Shown piece after piece: positions 1 through 7,243 of a stretch of 64,000 nt of DNA. A program made the position numbers and the translations under genes. This stretch comes from an uncultured Gemmatimonadales bacterium (GTDB lineage Bacteria; Gemmatimonadota; Gemmatimonadetes; Gemmatimonadales; GWC2-71-9): contig CAMYLY010000017.1 in NCBI GenBank assembly GCA_947259405.1, positions 1-64,000 on the forward strand, in the 5' to 3' direction. Positions within the stretch are counted from its first letter, which is position 1; each line of letters begins with the position of its first letter. The notes below the pieces were generated by a model. The model was not told the DNA's origin and did not search any database. It saw nothing but the letters and a program-made list of their open reading frames with translations.

Positions 1-620
1 CGGGAGGCGGCAAGAGTACGATCGTCAACCTGATCGCGCGGTTCTATGACGCGACAGGTGGTGCGGTGCGCATCGATGGCGTCGACCTCCGGCAGGTGGA
101 TCTGGATGCGTACCGGAGGCAGGTCGGCATCGTACTGCAGGATCCGTATCTGTTTCACGGTACGGTCTTGAGCAACATCCGGTACGGGACGCCGCAGGCG
201 TCGTTCGAGGACGTGATCGCTGCCGCGAAGGCCGCGAATGCGCACGACTTCGTCTGCAAGCTCCCCCACGGGTACGACACGGTGGTGGGAGAGCGGGGCC
301 AGTCGCTGTCGGGTGGGGAATGCCAACGGGTTTCGATCGCGCGTGCGATCCTGCACGACCCGCGGGTGCTCATCCTCGATGAAGCAACGAGCTCGGTTGA
401 TACGGAAACCGAGCGTAAGATCCAGGAGGCGATGGATCGCCTCGTCACGGGGCGCACGGTGTTTGCGATCGCGCACCGCCTATCGACGTTGCGGAAAGCC
501 TCACGGCTGTTCGTCATCGAAGACGGGAAGTTGGTGGAGCACGGGACGCATGCCGAGCTGCTTCGCCGGCAAAACGGAAAGTACCGGACGCTGTATGAGT
601 TACAACAGGAGTTGGCGTGA
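1..620 (+). CDS. ABC exporter ATP-binding domain (3' part, cut by window edge)
   Basis: ATP-hydrolysing cassette of a membrane exporter; the gene begins before the window and its frame is open from base 3. The visible part starts in the Walker A loop (GGGKST), continues through a Q-loop (VLQDPYLF), the signature LSGGECQRVSIARAI, Walker B VLILDEATSSVD and the H-loop AIAHRLST, and ends in a tail typical of half-size exporters that fuse a six-helix membrane domain to this cassette (MsbA/BmrA class). The membrane domain is not visible, so that part is inferred. A DUF1854 gene follows 78 bp downstream; such pairs occur elsewhere, where the transporter has been named cyanophycin-metabolism-associated. 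Nothing here shows the substrate. Confidence 0.9.
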   Translation, partial: GGGKSTIVNLIARFYDATGGAVRIDGVDLRQVDLDAYRRQVGIVLQDPYLFHGTVLSNIRYGTPQASFEDVIAAAKAANAHDFVCKLPHGYDTVVGERGQSLSGGECQRVSIARAILHDPRVLILDEATSSVDTETERKIQEAMDRLVTGRTVFAIAHRLSTLRKASRLFVIEDGKLVEHGTHAELLRRQNGKYRTLYELQQELA

Positions 621-630
621 GGAGGTCGGA

Positions 631-677
631 GGGCGTAGAGCGAAGAACAACGAACCTGCGCTCTTCGACCGACGCCC
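631..677. other. Imperfect hairpin between ABC gene and DUF1854 gene
   Basis: GGGCGT (631-636) pairs with ACGCCC (672-677) and the adjacent AGAGCG (637-642) pairs with CGCTCT (659-664), leaving a 7-base bulge on the 3' side. It lies in the 78-base gap after the ABC stop codon and before the Shine-Dalgarno sequence of the next gene. It could be an mRNA processing or attenuating element, or a degenerate intergenic repeat. There is no U-run, so a classical terminator is unlikely. Confidence 0.35.
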
Positions 678-698
678 GTGCCCTAGAAAGGAGGAACT

Positions 699-1235
699 AT
701 GAAACCAACAGTGTACGTCGAATCACTGAAGCTCTTGGAACGCGAGGATCTCGGAATCGCCCGTGGGCGACTCACGTCCGATCTACGATTGGAGCGTCGA
801 GCCGATGGCCGACTGGTCGCGGTTCGGGGGGATGACGTGCGTGCCGTGACGGTCCGGCGCCTGTTTCCCTGGTCACAACCGGGTCAGTACATCTCGCTTC
901 GCGATGATGAGGAGAACGAGGTGGCGCTGGTCCGTCGCGTGGCCGACCTGGATGTGGATTCGGCCCGGATGCTCGAGGTCGCTCTTGCCGAGGCGGGCTT
1001 CGTCCTCGAGATCACACGAATCATCGACATCGATGAGGAGATCGAGATCCGAAATTGGAGCGTTCAGACCAGACAAGGGTCCCGGACCTTCCAAACCAAG
1101 CTCGATGACTGGCCGCGTGAGCTACCAGGCGGGGGGGTTCTCGTGCAGGACGTCAGTGGAGACCTGTACGTCGTCCCTGAACCCGACGCCCTCGACTCGG
1201 CGAGCCAGAAGCTGCTGTGGGCGTATGTGGATTAG
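699..1235 (+). CDS. DUF1854 family protein, ABC-transporter associated
   Basis: A 178-residue cytoplasmic protein without signal peptide or membrane segment. The pattern of an N-terminal basic/acidic strand region (RLTSDLRLERRADGRLVAVRGDDV), the FPWSQPGQYISLRDDEENEVALV block and the C-terminal GGGVLVQDVSGDLYVVPEPDALD matches my knowledge of DUF1854, found next to ABC exporters in many bacteria. Its biochemical role is unknown; a regulatory or cargo-handling role for the upstream exporter is inference from the neighbourhood. The start is well fixed: AAAGGAGGAACT lies directly before the ATG, one of the strongest Shine-Dalgarno sites in the window. The gene ends just before a large hairpin. Confidence 0.8.
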   Translation: MKPTVYVESLKLLEREDLGIARGRLTSDLRLERRADGRLVAVRGDDVRAVTVRRLFPWSQPGQYISLRDDEENEVALVRRVADLDVDSARMLEVALAEAGFVLEITRIIDIDEEIEIRNWSVQTRQGSRTFQTKLDDWPRELPGGGVLVQDVSGDLYVVPEPDALDSASQKLLWAYVD

Positions 1236-1240
1236 TGGGT

Positions 1241-1290
1241 GGTGCGCGGTAAGCAGTGGGCTGGGTCGAGCTCACTGCTCACCGCGCACC
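1241..1290. terminator. Bidirectional hairpin between convergent genes
   Basis: The 18-base arm at 1241-1258 (GGTGCGCGGTAAGCAGTG) pairs with 1273-1290 with one mismatch, around a 14-base loop. It sits between the stop of the DUF1854 gene (1235) and the stop of the convergent DUF2911 gene (1293), as expected for a shared terminator, although no T-run follows. Words of the same type (GTG-rich, GCGGTGAGCAGTGAG-like) recur just after at 1290-1305 and near 4750, so this may also be a dispersed intergenic repeat. Confidence 0.55.
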
Positions 1291-1292
1291 GC

Positions 1293-1826
1293 TCACTGCT
1301 GCACCACCGGTATCGTGATCTCTATCTCACCCCAGGTGAGAAATAGAATCGCCGTGCGACCGGAGCCACCGACCTGGATATCGAGCGTCTCCGATGGTGG
1401 TCGTGCCCGCTCGACGGTGACACTAGACCGGCCTACCTCACGATCTGCGATCGAGCCCGCGAGGTCTTCGAATCCCGGGTCGGGGACCCGAATGACTTGC
1501 AGCAGCCATTTGCCAGGCTGCGGCGTGACGTAGAGGGTGTAACTGCCCGACCCAACCCGAACCCCGGCGATATCCAGTAACGCAGTCGTGTGCAACACCG
1601 GGGCGGCCTGACCGACGGATCTCCAGCTCGAAGCGGCGCTCTGTGCGATCACGGGAAGCCGCTGATAGCAGATCTTCACTGGGAAGGAGCCGATTTCGAA
1701 GGCGACCGAATCGAGAGCCGTCACCTCGCGGTCAGGGTTGGTGAGGCACGCCTGCCCCTGTGACCGAGATGGAGTGGATATGGCAACCGCGCCGAGCGCC
1801 ACCAGGGTGGTGATCGGTTGCCTCAT
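1293..1826 (-). CDS. DUF2911 family secreted protein
   Basis: A 177-residue protein with a Sec-type signal peptide (MRQPITTLVALGAVAISTPSRSQG) and a mature domain resembling DUF2911: a strand with two basic residues (FPVKICYQRLPV), the W..VGQAAPVLHTTA block, then a GVRVGSGSYTLYVTPQPGKWLLQVI core and a C-terminal beta-rich end. Family members are extracytoplasmic and of unknown function. An upstream in-frame start exists at 1898, but the internal ATG at 1826 has an AGAGGAA Shine-Dalgarno eight bases upstream and begins the signal peptide, so it is preferred. It is transcribed alone, divergent from the pilin-like cluster. Confidence 0.7.
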   Translation of the reverse strand: MRQPITTLVALGAVAISTPSRSQGQACLTNPDREVTALDSVAFEIGSFPVKICYQRLPVIAQSAASSWRSVGQAAPVLHTTALLDIAGVRVGSGSYTLYVTPQPGKWLLQVIRVPDPGFEDLAGSIADREVGRSSVTVERARPPSETLDIQVGGSGRTAILFLTWGEIEITIPVVQQ

Positions 1827-1936
1827 GCGTGTTCCTCTGGTGATGGCACTCACACGTAGCAATGTAATCTCCATCACATTTGCTGCGGTGCGGCGCAAAT
1901 CCTGCAGCCTGAGGCCATGTGATTGCTAGAAAGCAT

Positions 1937-1942
1937 TATCTT
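1937..1942 (+). promoter_or_regulatory. Candidate -10 element of pilin-like operon
   Basis: TATCTT ends nine bases before the ATG at 1952. The same 11 bases TATCTTGTTCC occur at 42236, also immediately before a start codon. No convincing -35 hexamer is seen and there is no Shine-Dalgarno, so a nearly leaderless transcript is the likely reading. Confidence 0.4.
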
Positions 1943-1951
1943 GTTCCTTCG

Positions 1952-2461
1952 ATGGCCATGCGCCGCCCGACCGCTTTTGACCGTCGTCCGCTGAAGCTGG
2001 GGAGCCGCCCGTTTCTGGGCAGCCTCCGGACTGACGGCTATACCCTCGTCGAGATGTCTGTGGTCCTCGTTGCGCTCGCGGTTCTTGCCAGCGCGGCCAT
2101 CGTCCGGATGAGCCCAGGCCTGGAATCCTCACGCATCCGGCGCGCTGCGTCCATCGTGGCGACGGACCTCCGCTACGCGCAGGCAATGGCCGCCAGGCAA
2201 CGTGCACCCGTGGTCATTGTCATCCAGCCGTCGGTGAGAGCCTATCTCATCCGCGATCGCGCTGGCACGGTCTTCCGGCAGCGGTTCCTCGGCCAGGATA
2301 CCGACTATAAGGTGGCCACGTTGACCTCGAGCCCCAACAACTCGGTGGAGATCTTCCCCAACGGGGCATCGCAGCTGACCACGACGATTACGATTACCCT
2401 CGGCACCCGAACCCGCCAGATACGATTCAGCCGAGCTGGACACGTCCGTGTCATTGCCTAG
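1952..2461 (+). CDS. GspH/FimT-type minor pseudopilin
   Basis: Small pilin-like subunit, probably part of the tip of a type IV pilus or type II secretion pseudopilus. A basic leader of about 28 residues ends in DG, followed by the class III signal YTLVEMSVVLVALAVLASAAI; prepilin peptidase would cut after the Gly, and Glu5 of the mature protein is present. The rest (helix, then IVATDLRYAQAMAARQRAPVVI and a beta-rich C-terminus) fits GspH/FimT. An upstream GTG at 1919 is in frame, but the ATG at 1952 gives a more usual leader and has a -10-like box just before it. First gene of a four-gene overlapping cluster. Confidence 0.8.
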   Translation: MAMRRPTAFDRRPLKLGSRPFLGSLRTDGYTLVEMSVVLVALAVLASAAIVRMSPGLESSRIRRAASIVATDLRYAQAMAARQRAPVVIVIQPSVRAYLIRDRAGTVFRQRFLGQDTDYKVATLTSSPNNSVEIFPNGASQLTTTITITLGTRTRQIRFSRAGHVRVIA

Positions 2462-2855
2462 ACGCCCTCCGAGTGACGCTGGCGTGTCACTCATCGAGAT
2501 CATGCTCGCGTTGACCATCCTGGCGACGGCGTTGCTCACCATGGGTGGACTCATGTTCCAGGTCTCACGGCATACGCGAGAATCGGCCATCGTCGGGTAT
2601 CGCAGTGCGGCAGCCACGAGCGCCGCCGCTTGGGTGCAGGCGTTGCCATGGGATAGTCTCAACGCGGCAGCCAGCTGCCAGTCGGATTCCATCGGGCAGT
2701 TCTTCTATGATCGATGCCTCACCGTCGCGGACCTCTCGTCCAAGCTGAAGCGCGCCACGGTCGCGATTCAGCCAACGGGGGCCCTTACCGCGCGCCCAGA
2801 CACGATCATCGTGGATCGTAACAAGCCGCGTCTCCTGTCCCCGCTCACGCCATGA
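2448..2855 (+). CDS. GspI/PilV-type minor pseudopilin
   Basis: A 135-residue pilin-like protein. The leader MSLPRRPPSDAG is followed by VSLIEIMLALTILATALLTMGG, with the prepilin cleavage Gly, Glu5 and the hydrophobic helix all visible. The size and the LIEIMLALTIL motif match GspI/PilV. The GTG start lies inside the end of the upstream gene (14-base overlap) and the stop overlaps the next gene by four bases, so translation is probably coupled. It carries a Cys pair (SCQSD...YDRC) that could form a disulfide after export. Its exact place in a pilus is inferred from family order H-I-J-K. Confidence 0.75.
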   Translation: MSLPRRPPSDAGVSLIEIMLALTILATALLTMGGLMFQVSRHTRESAIVGYRSAAATSAAAWVQALPWDSLNAAASCQSDSIGQFFYDRCLTVADLSSKLKRATVAIQPTGALTARPDTIIVDRNKPRLLSPLTP

Positions 2856-3661
2856 ATCGACGCGGTTTCACCATCATTGAGCTGATTGTCGGCATGAGCG
2901 TCTTGGCGCTCCTTGGAGTGGCGCTGACACGGATCCTTGTCAGTGATTCCCGGTTCGTGAGCCGGCAGGACGCGATGCTCACCGCTCGCCAAGTCAGTCG
3001 GGCAGGGATGAACGTCCTCGTGGCTGAGCTGCGCATGGTGTCCGACAGTGGGGTCGTCTCGGCCACCCCGGACAGTATCACGGTTCGGGTCCCGTACGCC
3101 TTCGGCATGGCGTGTCTCACGACGGGCGGGCTCACCTATGTCTCGATCGCCCCGCCGGATTCGCTCGCGTATGCGGCGGCCACGGCCGCTGGCGTCGCGT
3201 GGCGGACCGCAGCGGGTATGTACTCGCGGATAACGGGGATCACGGTGGGTGCGACAGCCGACTCCACGCAGTGCTCGACGGATGGAATCTCGATCGTCCC
3301 CGGCGGCGATGTTGTGACGCTCTCGCCTGCCACGACCATTCCCTCGGGTACGATTCTCTATCTCTACCAGGACCTGAGCTATCGATTCTCGAATTCTGTC
3401 GACTTGCCAGGGCGCATCGGGCTGTGGCGGCGTGCCGGCACGGGAGCCTACGAGGAACTCGTCGCGCCGTTTGATACCAGTTCCGGATTCGGATTCCTCC
3501 TGGGCGAGATGCTGATTCCCTCCGACACCGTTCCCAGCGATCTCGAGACGATTGGTGGGATTGAACTACGGCTCATCGGCGCGAGTGAAGCTCCGGCCCA
3601 GGGGTCGAGCGTGCCAACGACGTTCGACGTCGTCACCCGTATTCCGTTCCAGAATCGATGA
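2852..3661 (+). CDS. GspJ/PilW-type minor pseudopilin
   Basis: A 269-residue pilin-like protein with a very short leader (MNRRG) and the class III signal FTIIELIVGMSVLALLGVALT; Glu5 is present. After the N-terminal helix (to about residue 60) comes a long beta-rich domain with repeated Asp/Ser/Thr segments, typical for PilW/GspJ-like subunits. It overlaps both neighbours by four bases (ATGA-type), which indicates one translation-coupled operon. Pairing with the I- and K-like subunits at the pilus tip is known for the families; for this genome it is inference. Confidence 0.75.
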   Translation: MNRRGFTIIELIVGMSVLALLGVALTRILVSDSRFVSRQDAMLTARQVSRAGMNVLVAELRMVSDSGVVSATPDSITVRVPYAFGMACLTTGGLTYVSIAPPDSLAYAAATAAGVAWRTAAGMYSRITGITVGATADSTQCSTDGISIVPGGDVVTLSPATTIPSGTILYLYQDLSYRFSNSVDLPGRIGLWRRAGTGAYEELVAPFDTSSGFGFLLGEMLIPSDTVPSDLETIGGIELRLIGASEAPAQGSSVPTTFDVVTRIPFQNR

Positions 3662-4749
3662 TGCCGATGCCCGCACGTCGCTGGCTTGGTGAGGAAGGGT
3701 TCGCGCTTCCGTTCACGATCTTTGTCATCGCGATCATCACCATGCTGTTGGCCGGCATCCTGGGCCGCGTACAGACGGACCGGCGCATCGCGGAGTCTGT
3801 GGGGGATGGGGTGGACGCGGTCTCGATTGCCCAGAGCGGACTCCAGACGTACCTGGCGACTGTCAATACCGACGCGTGCTTTGCCGCGATCCGCCCGCCG
3901 GAAGGCGACTCCGTGCGGGTCAACGTCGCCGGTGGATACGCCAACGTCATCGCGCACGTGCTTCGCGAACCAGCCGACACCACGAACGGGACATGGACGT
4001 ATGTGGTGCGGTCCACAGGGTTCGTGATCGAGGCGACCGCTGGGAACGATCCGCTCGCGTCACACACGATCGCGCAGTTCGCCAACTGGCAACGTGGCAC
4101 GATCGGCATGTCGGCGGCGTTCACGGCGGCGAATGGCATCGCCGGGGGGTCGACCGGCACCGGCGAGTTCCGCGGTGTGGATCAGGCTGCCGCTGGATGT
4201 CAGCTTCCGGACATCACAGCGATGCGCGTATCCGGCGCCAACCCCGCTCCGCCACACACGACCACCGGCTCCTCGCCGAACATCGATGCATCTGGCTTAC
4301 CACTCGACGTGGCAAACGGCACCGGCATCGACTGGGCATCCACGATTGGTGGGGGGATCATTCCCGACTACACGACGATCCAGCCTTGGGACGCGAGCTA
4401 TCCCGTGATGCTCGTGACCGGCAACACGACGTTCAACGCAGCGAGTACGGTGGTCTACGGCACGCTCATCGTTACGGGTGATTTGGAGATAACCGGGACA
4501 AACTGGCAGTTCTATGGCGTGGTCTTGGTGGGTGGGGAAATCGACTTCGATAACACGGACGCCCGCTTTGACGGGATCGTGATCAGCGGTCTCAATGCCC
4601 AGACCGGTCCCGCACCACCCCTTGGGGACCTCGACGCCGGGTACGTGGATATGGATTTCGACTCGGACTACGTCCGGCGCGCGATGCAATCGTTCGCGGG
4701 GTTCGTGCCGATCGAGAACGCATGGGCGGATAACTGGGCGACATATTAG
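3658..4749 (+). CDS. PilX/GspK-like pilus-assembly protein
   Basis: A 363-residue protein with one N-terminal hydrophobic helix (GFALPFTIFVIAIITMLLAGIL), preceded by a short basic leader ending in EEG, so a prepilin-type cleavage is possible although position 5 is Pro rather than Glu. That relaxation is known for GspK/PilX proteins. The helix is followed by Q-rich heptads (VQTDRRIAESVGDGVDAVSIAQSGLQTYL) and a large Gly/Thr/Asn-rich extracellular domain containing a left-handed-repeat-like stretch (STVVYGTLIVTGDLEITGTNWQFYGVVLVGGEI), as in PilX-type proteins. It ends the four-gene cluster. No ATPase, platform or secretin gene is within the window. Confidence 0.7.
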   Translation: MMPMPARRWLGEEGFALPFTIFVIAIITMLLAGILGRVQTDRRIAESVGDGVDAVSIAQSGLQTYLATVNTDACFAAIRPPEGDSVRVNVAGGYANVIAHVLREPADTTNGTWTYVVRSTGFVIEATAGNDPLASHTIAQFANWQRGTIGMSAAFTAANGIAGGSTGTGEFRGVDQAAAGCQLPDITAMRVSGANPAPPHTTTGSSPNIDASGLPLDVANGTGIDWASTIGGGIIPDYTTIQPWDASYPVMLVTGNTTFNAASTVVYGTLIVTGDLEITGTNWQFYGVVLVGGEIDFDNTDARFDGIVISGLNAQTGPAPPLGDLDAGYVDMDFDSDYVRRAMQSFAGFVPIENAWADNWATY

Positions 4750-4767
4750 TGGGCGGTGAGTGGTGAT
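4750..4767. repeat. Short GTG-rich intergenic repeat
   Basis: The stretch GTGGGCGGTGAGTGGTGA directly after the preceding stop codon resembles the words in the hairpin at 1241-1305 (GGTGCGCGGTGAGCAGTGAG on either strand). Two copies only suggest, and do not prove, a dispersed repeat family. Confidence 0.3.
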
Positions 4768-4796
4768 TCGAGTGCTTCCTTCGAACGGGGGTTCTG

Positions 4797-5153
4797 ATGC
4801 TGGATTTCCTGAAGAAGATCTTCCGGTTCAAGACCAAGGAGTTGGAAGCCAACTTGCAGCCCGCGCCAGGTTCGTCGCATGGCGGTAGGGCCGAAGTGGA
4901 AGTCGAGTTCTGGAGTGATGGTGAGATGCAGATCGAGGCGTCCGTCAAGCATTCCGGACTCCCCGACGGCACAAAGCTGGATGTGAACTGCGGCGGGCGC
5001 ACGGTGGCGACTTTGACGGTGATGGGAGGGTATGCCAAGCAGATGGTAAAACCGTCGCCGATGAGCCAACCCCCTGCAATCGATGTTGGTGATCAAGCCG
5101 ACATGAGCAGCAACGGAACCGTCATCTACAGCGGCACGTTTCGACGCGACTAG
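4797..5153 (+). CDS. Hypothetical protein, 118 aa
   Basis: I do not recognise a family. The N-terminus is strongly basic and amphipathic (MLDFLKKIFRFKTKELEANL) without a signal peptide. The rest is a beta-rich domain with alternating charged strands (RAEVEVEFWSDGEMQIEASVKHSGLPDG, LDVNCGGRTVATLTVMGGYAKQMV) and a Gly/Ser/Thr-rich end. One Cys. The composition suggests a small cytoplasmic beta-sandwich or membrane-surface protein. It precedes the amphi-Trp protein gene by 32 bases on the same strand, so the two may be co-transcribed. The gene is taken as real because of its codon pattern and clean spacing. Confidence 0.55.
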   Translation: MLDFLKKIFRFKTKELEANLQPAPGSSHGGRAEVEVEFWSDGEMQIEASVKHSGLPDGTKLDVNCGGRTVATLTVMGGYAKQMVKPSPMSQPPAIDVGDQADMSSNGTVIYSGTFRRD

Positions 5154-5185
5154 CCTTCCCCCCGAACCGCAGGAGTATTGCTCTC

Positions 5186-5407
5186 ATGGCCAGTAGTAAC
5201 CGCGATATTGAAAAGGACTATTCGACATCGGAGTTCGTCGCCAAGCTACGTAGGCTCGCCGACGCGCTCGAACAGGGCGAGAACTTCGAGATCCAAATTG
5301 CGGGCGAGCGCATCTACGTCCCGGATCGCGCCAAGTGTAACATCGAGCACGAGCGCGATGGGTCGTCCGAGGAAATCGAGTTTCAGGTCAAATGGAGCAG
5401 CGAATAA
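5186..5407 (+). CDS. Amphi-Trp domain protein
   Basis: A 73-residue acidic cytoplasmic protein. An N-terminal basic/acidic helix (SEFVAKLRRLADALEQGENFEIQIAGERIYVPD) is followed by a strand ending IEFQVKWSSE; the terminal E(I/L)EF.(V/L)KW is the hallmark of the amphi-Trp domain. The family is common, tiny and of unknown function, often next to stress or other small orphan genes. An AGGAG sequence lies about 10 bases upstream of the ATG. Convergent with the DUF4019 gene, with 18 bases between the two stop codons. Confidence 0.75.
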   Translation: MASSNRDIEKDYSTSEFVAKLRRLADALEQGENFEIQIAGERIYVPDRAKCNIEHERDGSSEEIEFQVKWSSE

Positions 5408-5425
5408 CCGGCACCTCGGTCGGCC

Positions 5426-5881
5426 TCAGTTCCGTGGTCTGACGAAATACCCCGCGACACGCCACTCCCCGTCCTCCAGCATCGGGACGACGGTCTCGAG
5501 CACCTTCCCTTGAGCCGTGTCCGTTGCGTACGCCAGCACGACGTACTCGCCCTCCGGCATGTTCGGCAGCGTTGTCAGGAACTGGGATTGGACCAACTCC
5601 CGTTCGCCGAACGGTTCGAAGGGACCACGGGCCTGGCGAATGGTCGGGCCCCATTCATCCTTGGGCATGGCCTGCTGGATCACGGTCGCGGCTGTTTCCC
5701 AGCTCGAGTCGTACTGCCCGTCGTCGAGCAAGGCCAGCCATCCCTCGGCGACTTCTATCGCCGCTCCGATCTTCGCCTGCTCCTCCTGAGCCACGGCAAG
5801 TGTGGTCGCCATTGCGGTGAGGAGGACGATAAACTGTGCCACTCTCCGCGCACGTCCGGCTCGAACCCTGAGCATTGTCAT
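5426..5881 (-). CDS. DUF4019 domain protein, secreted
   Basis: A 151-residue protein with a signal peptide (residues 1-31: basic start, then FIVLLTAMATTLAVAQ). The mature part has the DUF4019 pattern: A..WL.L.D.G.Y..SW..A..V......W.....R.P.....R......TLP..P.GEYVVLAYATDTA....ETVVPMLEDGEWRVAGYFVR. These are small NTF2-like exported proteins of unknown function. It is the last gene of the sigma-factor operon; its start overlaps the stop of the YbjQ gene by four bases. This suggests that it is co-regulated with, and possibly a target of, the ECF sigma system. Confidence 0.8.
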   Translation of the reverse strand: MTMLRVRAGRARRVAQFIVLLTAMATTLAVAQEEQAKIGAAIEVAEGWLALLDDGQYDSSWETAATVIQQAMPKDEWGPTIRQARGPFEPFGERELVQSQFLTTLPNMPEGEYVVLAYATDTAQGKVLETVVPMLEDGEWRVAGYFVRPRN

Positions 5882-6198
5882 GCAATCTCCAGTTTCACGG
5901 CGTTGCCGAATACGAGAATCTCGGCAGCTCCGCCCATGACATAGGACGTCGTGAAGCGGACATCGGTGACGGCATCCGCACCGAGTGCTGCCGCCTGTGT
6001 GGTCATGCGGCCAGTGGCCTGTTCCCTGGCCTGGGCCATCATCCGGGTGTACTCCTCGATCTCGCCGCCCACGATGTTCTTCAGCACGGCGACAATGTCC
6101 TTGCCGAGATGACGCGCGCGAATGGTGTTTCCACGAACCAGCCCGAGGGTCTCGCTGACGCGCTGGCCCGCGACGCTTGCGGCCGGTGTGATGATCAT
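5878..6198 (-). CDS. YbjQ/DUF74 family protein
   Basis: A 106-residue cytoplasmic protein of the YbjQ family (pentameric, once called heavy-metal binding; the function is not settled). Seen: the start MIITPAASVAGQRVSETLGLVRG, the middle helix with DIVGGEIEEYTRMMAQAREQATGRM, and ALGADAVTDVRFTTSYV near the C-terminus, all family hallmarks at the usual length. It overlaps the upstream anti-sigma gene and the downstream DUF4019 gene by four bases each, placing it firmly in the sigma operon. A role in envelope stress would be inference from this context. Confidence 0.85.
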   Translation of the reverse strand: MIITPAASVAGQRVSETLGLVRGNTIRARHLGKDIVAVLKNIVGGEIEEYTRMMAQAREQATGRMTTQAAALGADAVTDVRFTTSYVMGGAAEILVFGNAVKLEIA

Positions 6199-6638
6199 CT
6201 GGTCACGTCCTTGTACGGGTCTCTACGATGCATGAAGAGTTTCTCACGAGCGACGGATACGAGGAGGATCGCGCCACCAACGAAAACGGCCAGAATCGAC
6301 CCTTTGATGTACCACGCTACATCGTCTTCGATGAAGAGTGCCTTGCCGGCCTCCCAGAGGCCGGTCGAGACCAAGACGATCGCGCCGATCGACAACAAGA
6401 TCCATGCGACCCCTCGCTCCACCCGTCGGTAGACTGAATCCATGTAACCCTCCCAAATCTCGTCTGGTGGCGTCCTGAACGTCACCGAATCCGTCAATCC
6501 CTTCAATCTTTTGAGTCGCTCCCACTCCACATTGAACGCCGTGTCGGTCTGCAGCAGCCGTTCGAACTCTTTGCGCTCGTCGCCGGCCAGCTCTCCGTCC
6601 AGCGCGCGCATCAGGAGCAACTGCGCGCGTTCCGTCAC
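6195..6638 (-). CDS. Putative anti-sigma factor, two membrane helices
   Basis: A 147-residue protein encoded directly after an ECF sigma factor with a four-base overlap, the standard place for its anti-sigma. The N-terminal about 40 residues (ALDGELAGDERKEFERLLQTDTAFNVEWERLKRLKGL) resemble the helical sigma-binding part of anti-sigma domains, but the His/Cys zinc motif of zf-HC2 is absent. Two membrane helices follow (about 80-98, VAWILLSIGAIVLVSTGLW, and 110-130, IKGSILAVFVGGAILLVSV), and the protein ends with a short basic cytoplasmic tail. Function is inferred mainly from context. Confidence 0.65.
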   Translation of the reverse strand: MTERAQLLLMRALDGELAGDERKEFERLLQTDTAFNVEWERLKRLKGLTDSVTFRTPPDEIWEGYMDSVYRRVERGVAWILLSIGAIVLVSTGLWEAGKALFIEDDVAWYIKGSILAVFVGGAILLVSVAREKLFMHRRDPYKDVTR

Positions 6639-7189
6639 AGTATCCCCTCGAGCTGCTTGGCCAGCGACCGCCGTGCCGAGAAGAGCCGAGACATCACCGT
6701 GCCGTTCGGCACGCCGAGCAGTGCGGCGATTTCCCGGTACTTGAGTCCCTCAAACTCCTTCAGGACAAAGATTTCCCTCTCCCGCTCGGGCAGCCGTGCG
6801 ATCGCGACTTCCAGGCGCGCGCGGAGGTCGGCGACCTCGGCCTCCCGTGATGGGTCGGGTGGCCGCTGGCGCTCGACCAGCCACCCGCCGGAGCTTTCCA
6901 GCTTTTGCCGACGGCTCCGGCGGTCGCGAATCCAGTTGAATCCCAGCCGTCGCAGCACCTGGTACACCAACCCATAGAACGGCCGTTCCGGGTCGAGCGA
7001 TCGGTGGTGCCGGAATACCCGGGCAAACGCTTCTTGGGACACGTCCAGCGCGTCGTCATGGGATCCAACCAGCCCAAGTGCGTGCCGATACGCTCGATGC
7101 ATGTGGGTTGTCACCAGGGCCCCGAATGCCTCTCGGTCACCCCGCCGGGCCCGGATCATCAGCTCCCGCTCACTGGGCTCCGTCGCCAT
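6635..7189 (-). CDS. RNA polymerase ECF sigma-70 factor
   Basis: A 184-residue ECF sigma factor. Region 2 (HRAYRHALGLVGSHDDALDVSQEAFARVFRH, residues about 28-60) binds the -10 element. Region 4 (REREIFVLKEFEGLKYREIAALLGVPNGTVMSRLFSARRSLAKQL) has the helix-turn-helix for the -35. A longer linker with RDRRSRRQKLES lies between them. An in-frame TTG is present six bases upstream (7195), but the ATG at 7189 is preferred. It heads a four-gene operon (sigma, anti-sigma, YbjQ, DUF4019) joined by four-base overlaps. Autoregulation is usual for ECF factors, but I could not define its promoter. Confidence 0.92.
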   Translation of the reverse strand: MATEPSERELMIRARRGDREAFGALVTTHMHRAYRHALGLVGSHDDALDVSQEAFARVFRHHRSLDPERPFYGLVYQVLRRLGFNWIRDRRSRRQKLESSGGWLVERQRPPDPSREAEVADLRARLEVAIARLPEREREIFVLKEFEGLKYREIAALLGVPNGTVMSRLFSARRSLAKQLEGIL

Positions 7190-7243
7190 GTTCAAAGAGA
7201 TAACACCTGAGGCGCGGTTCTATTCGCGCCCAACGTGCTGCGC

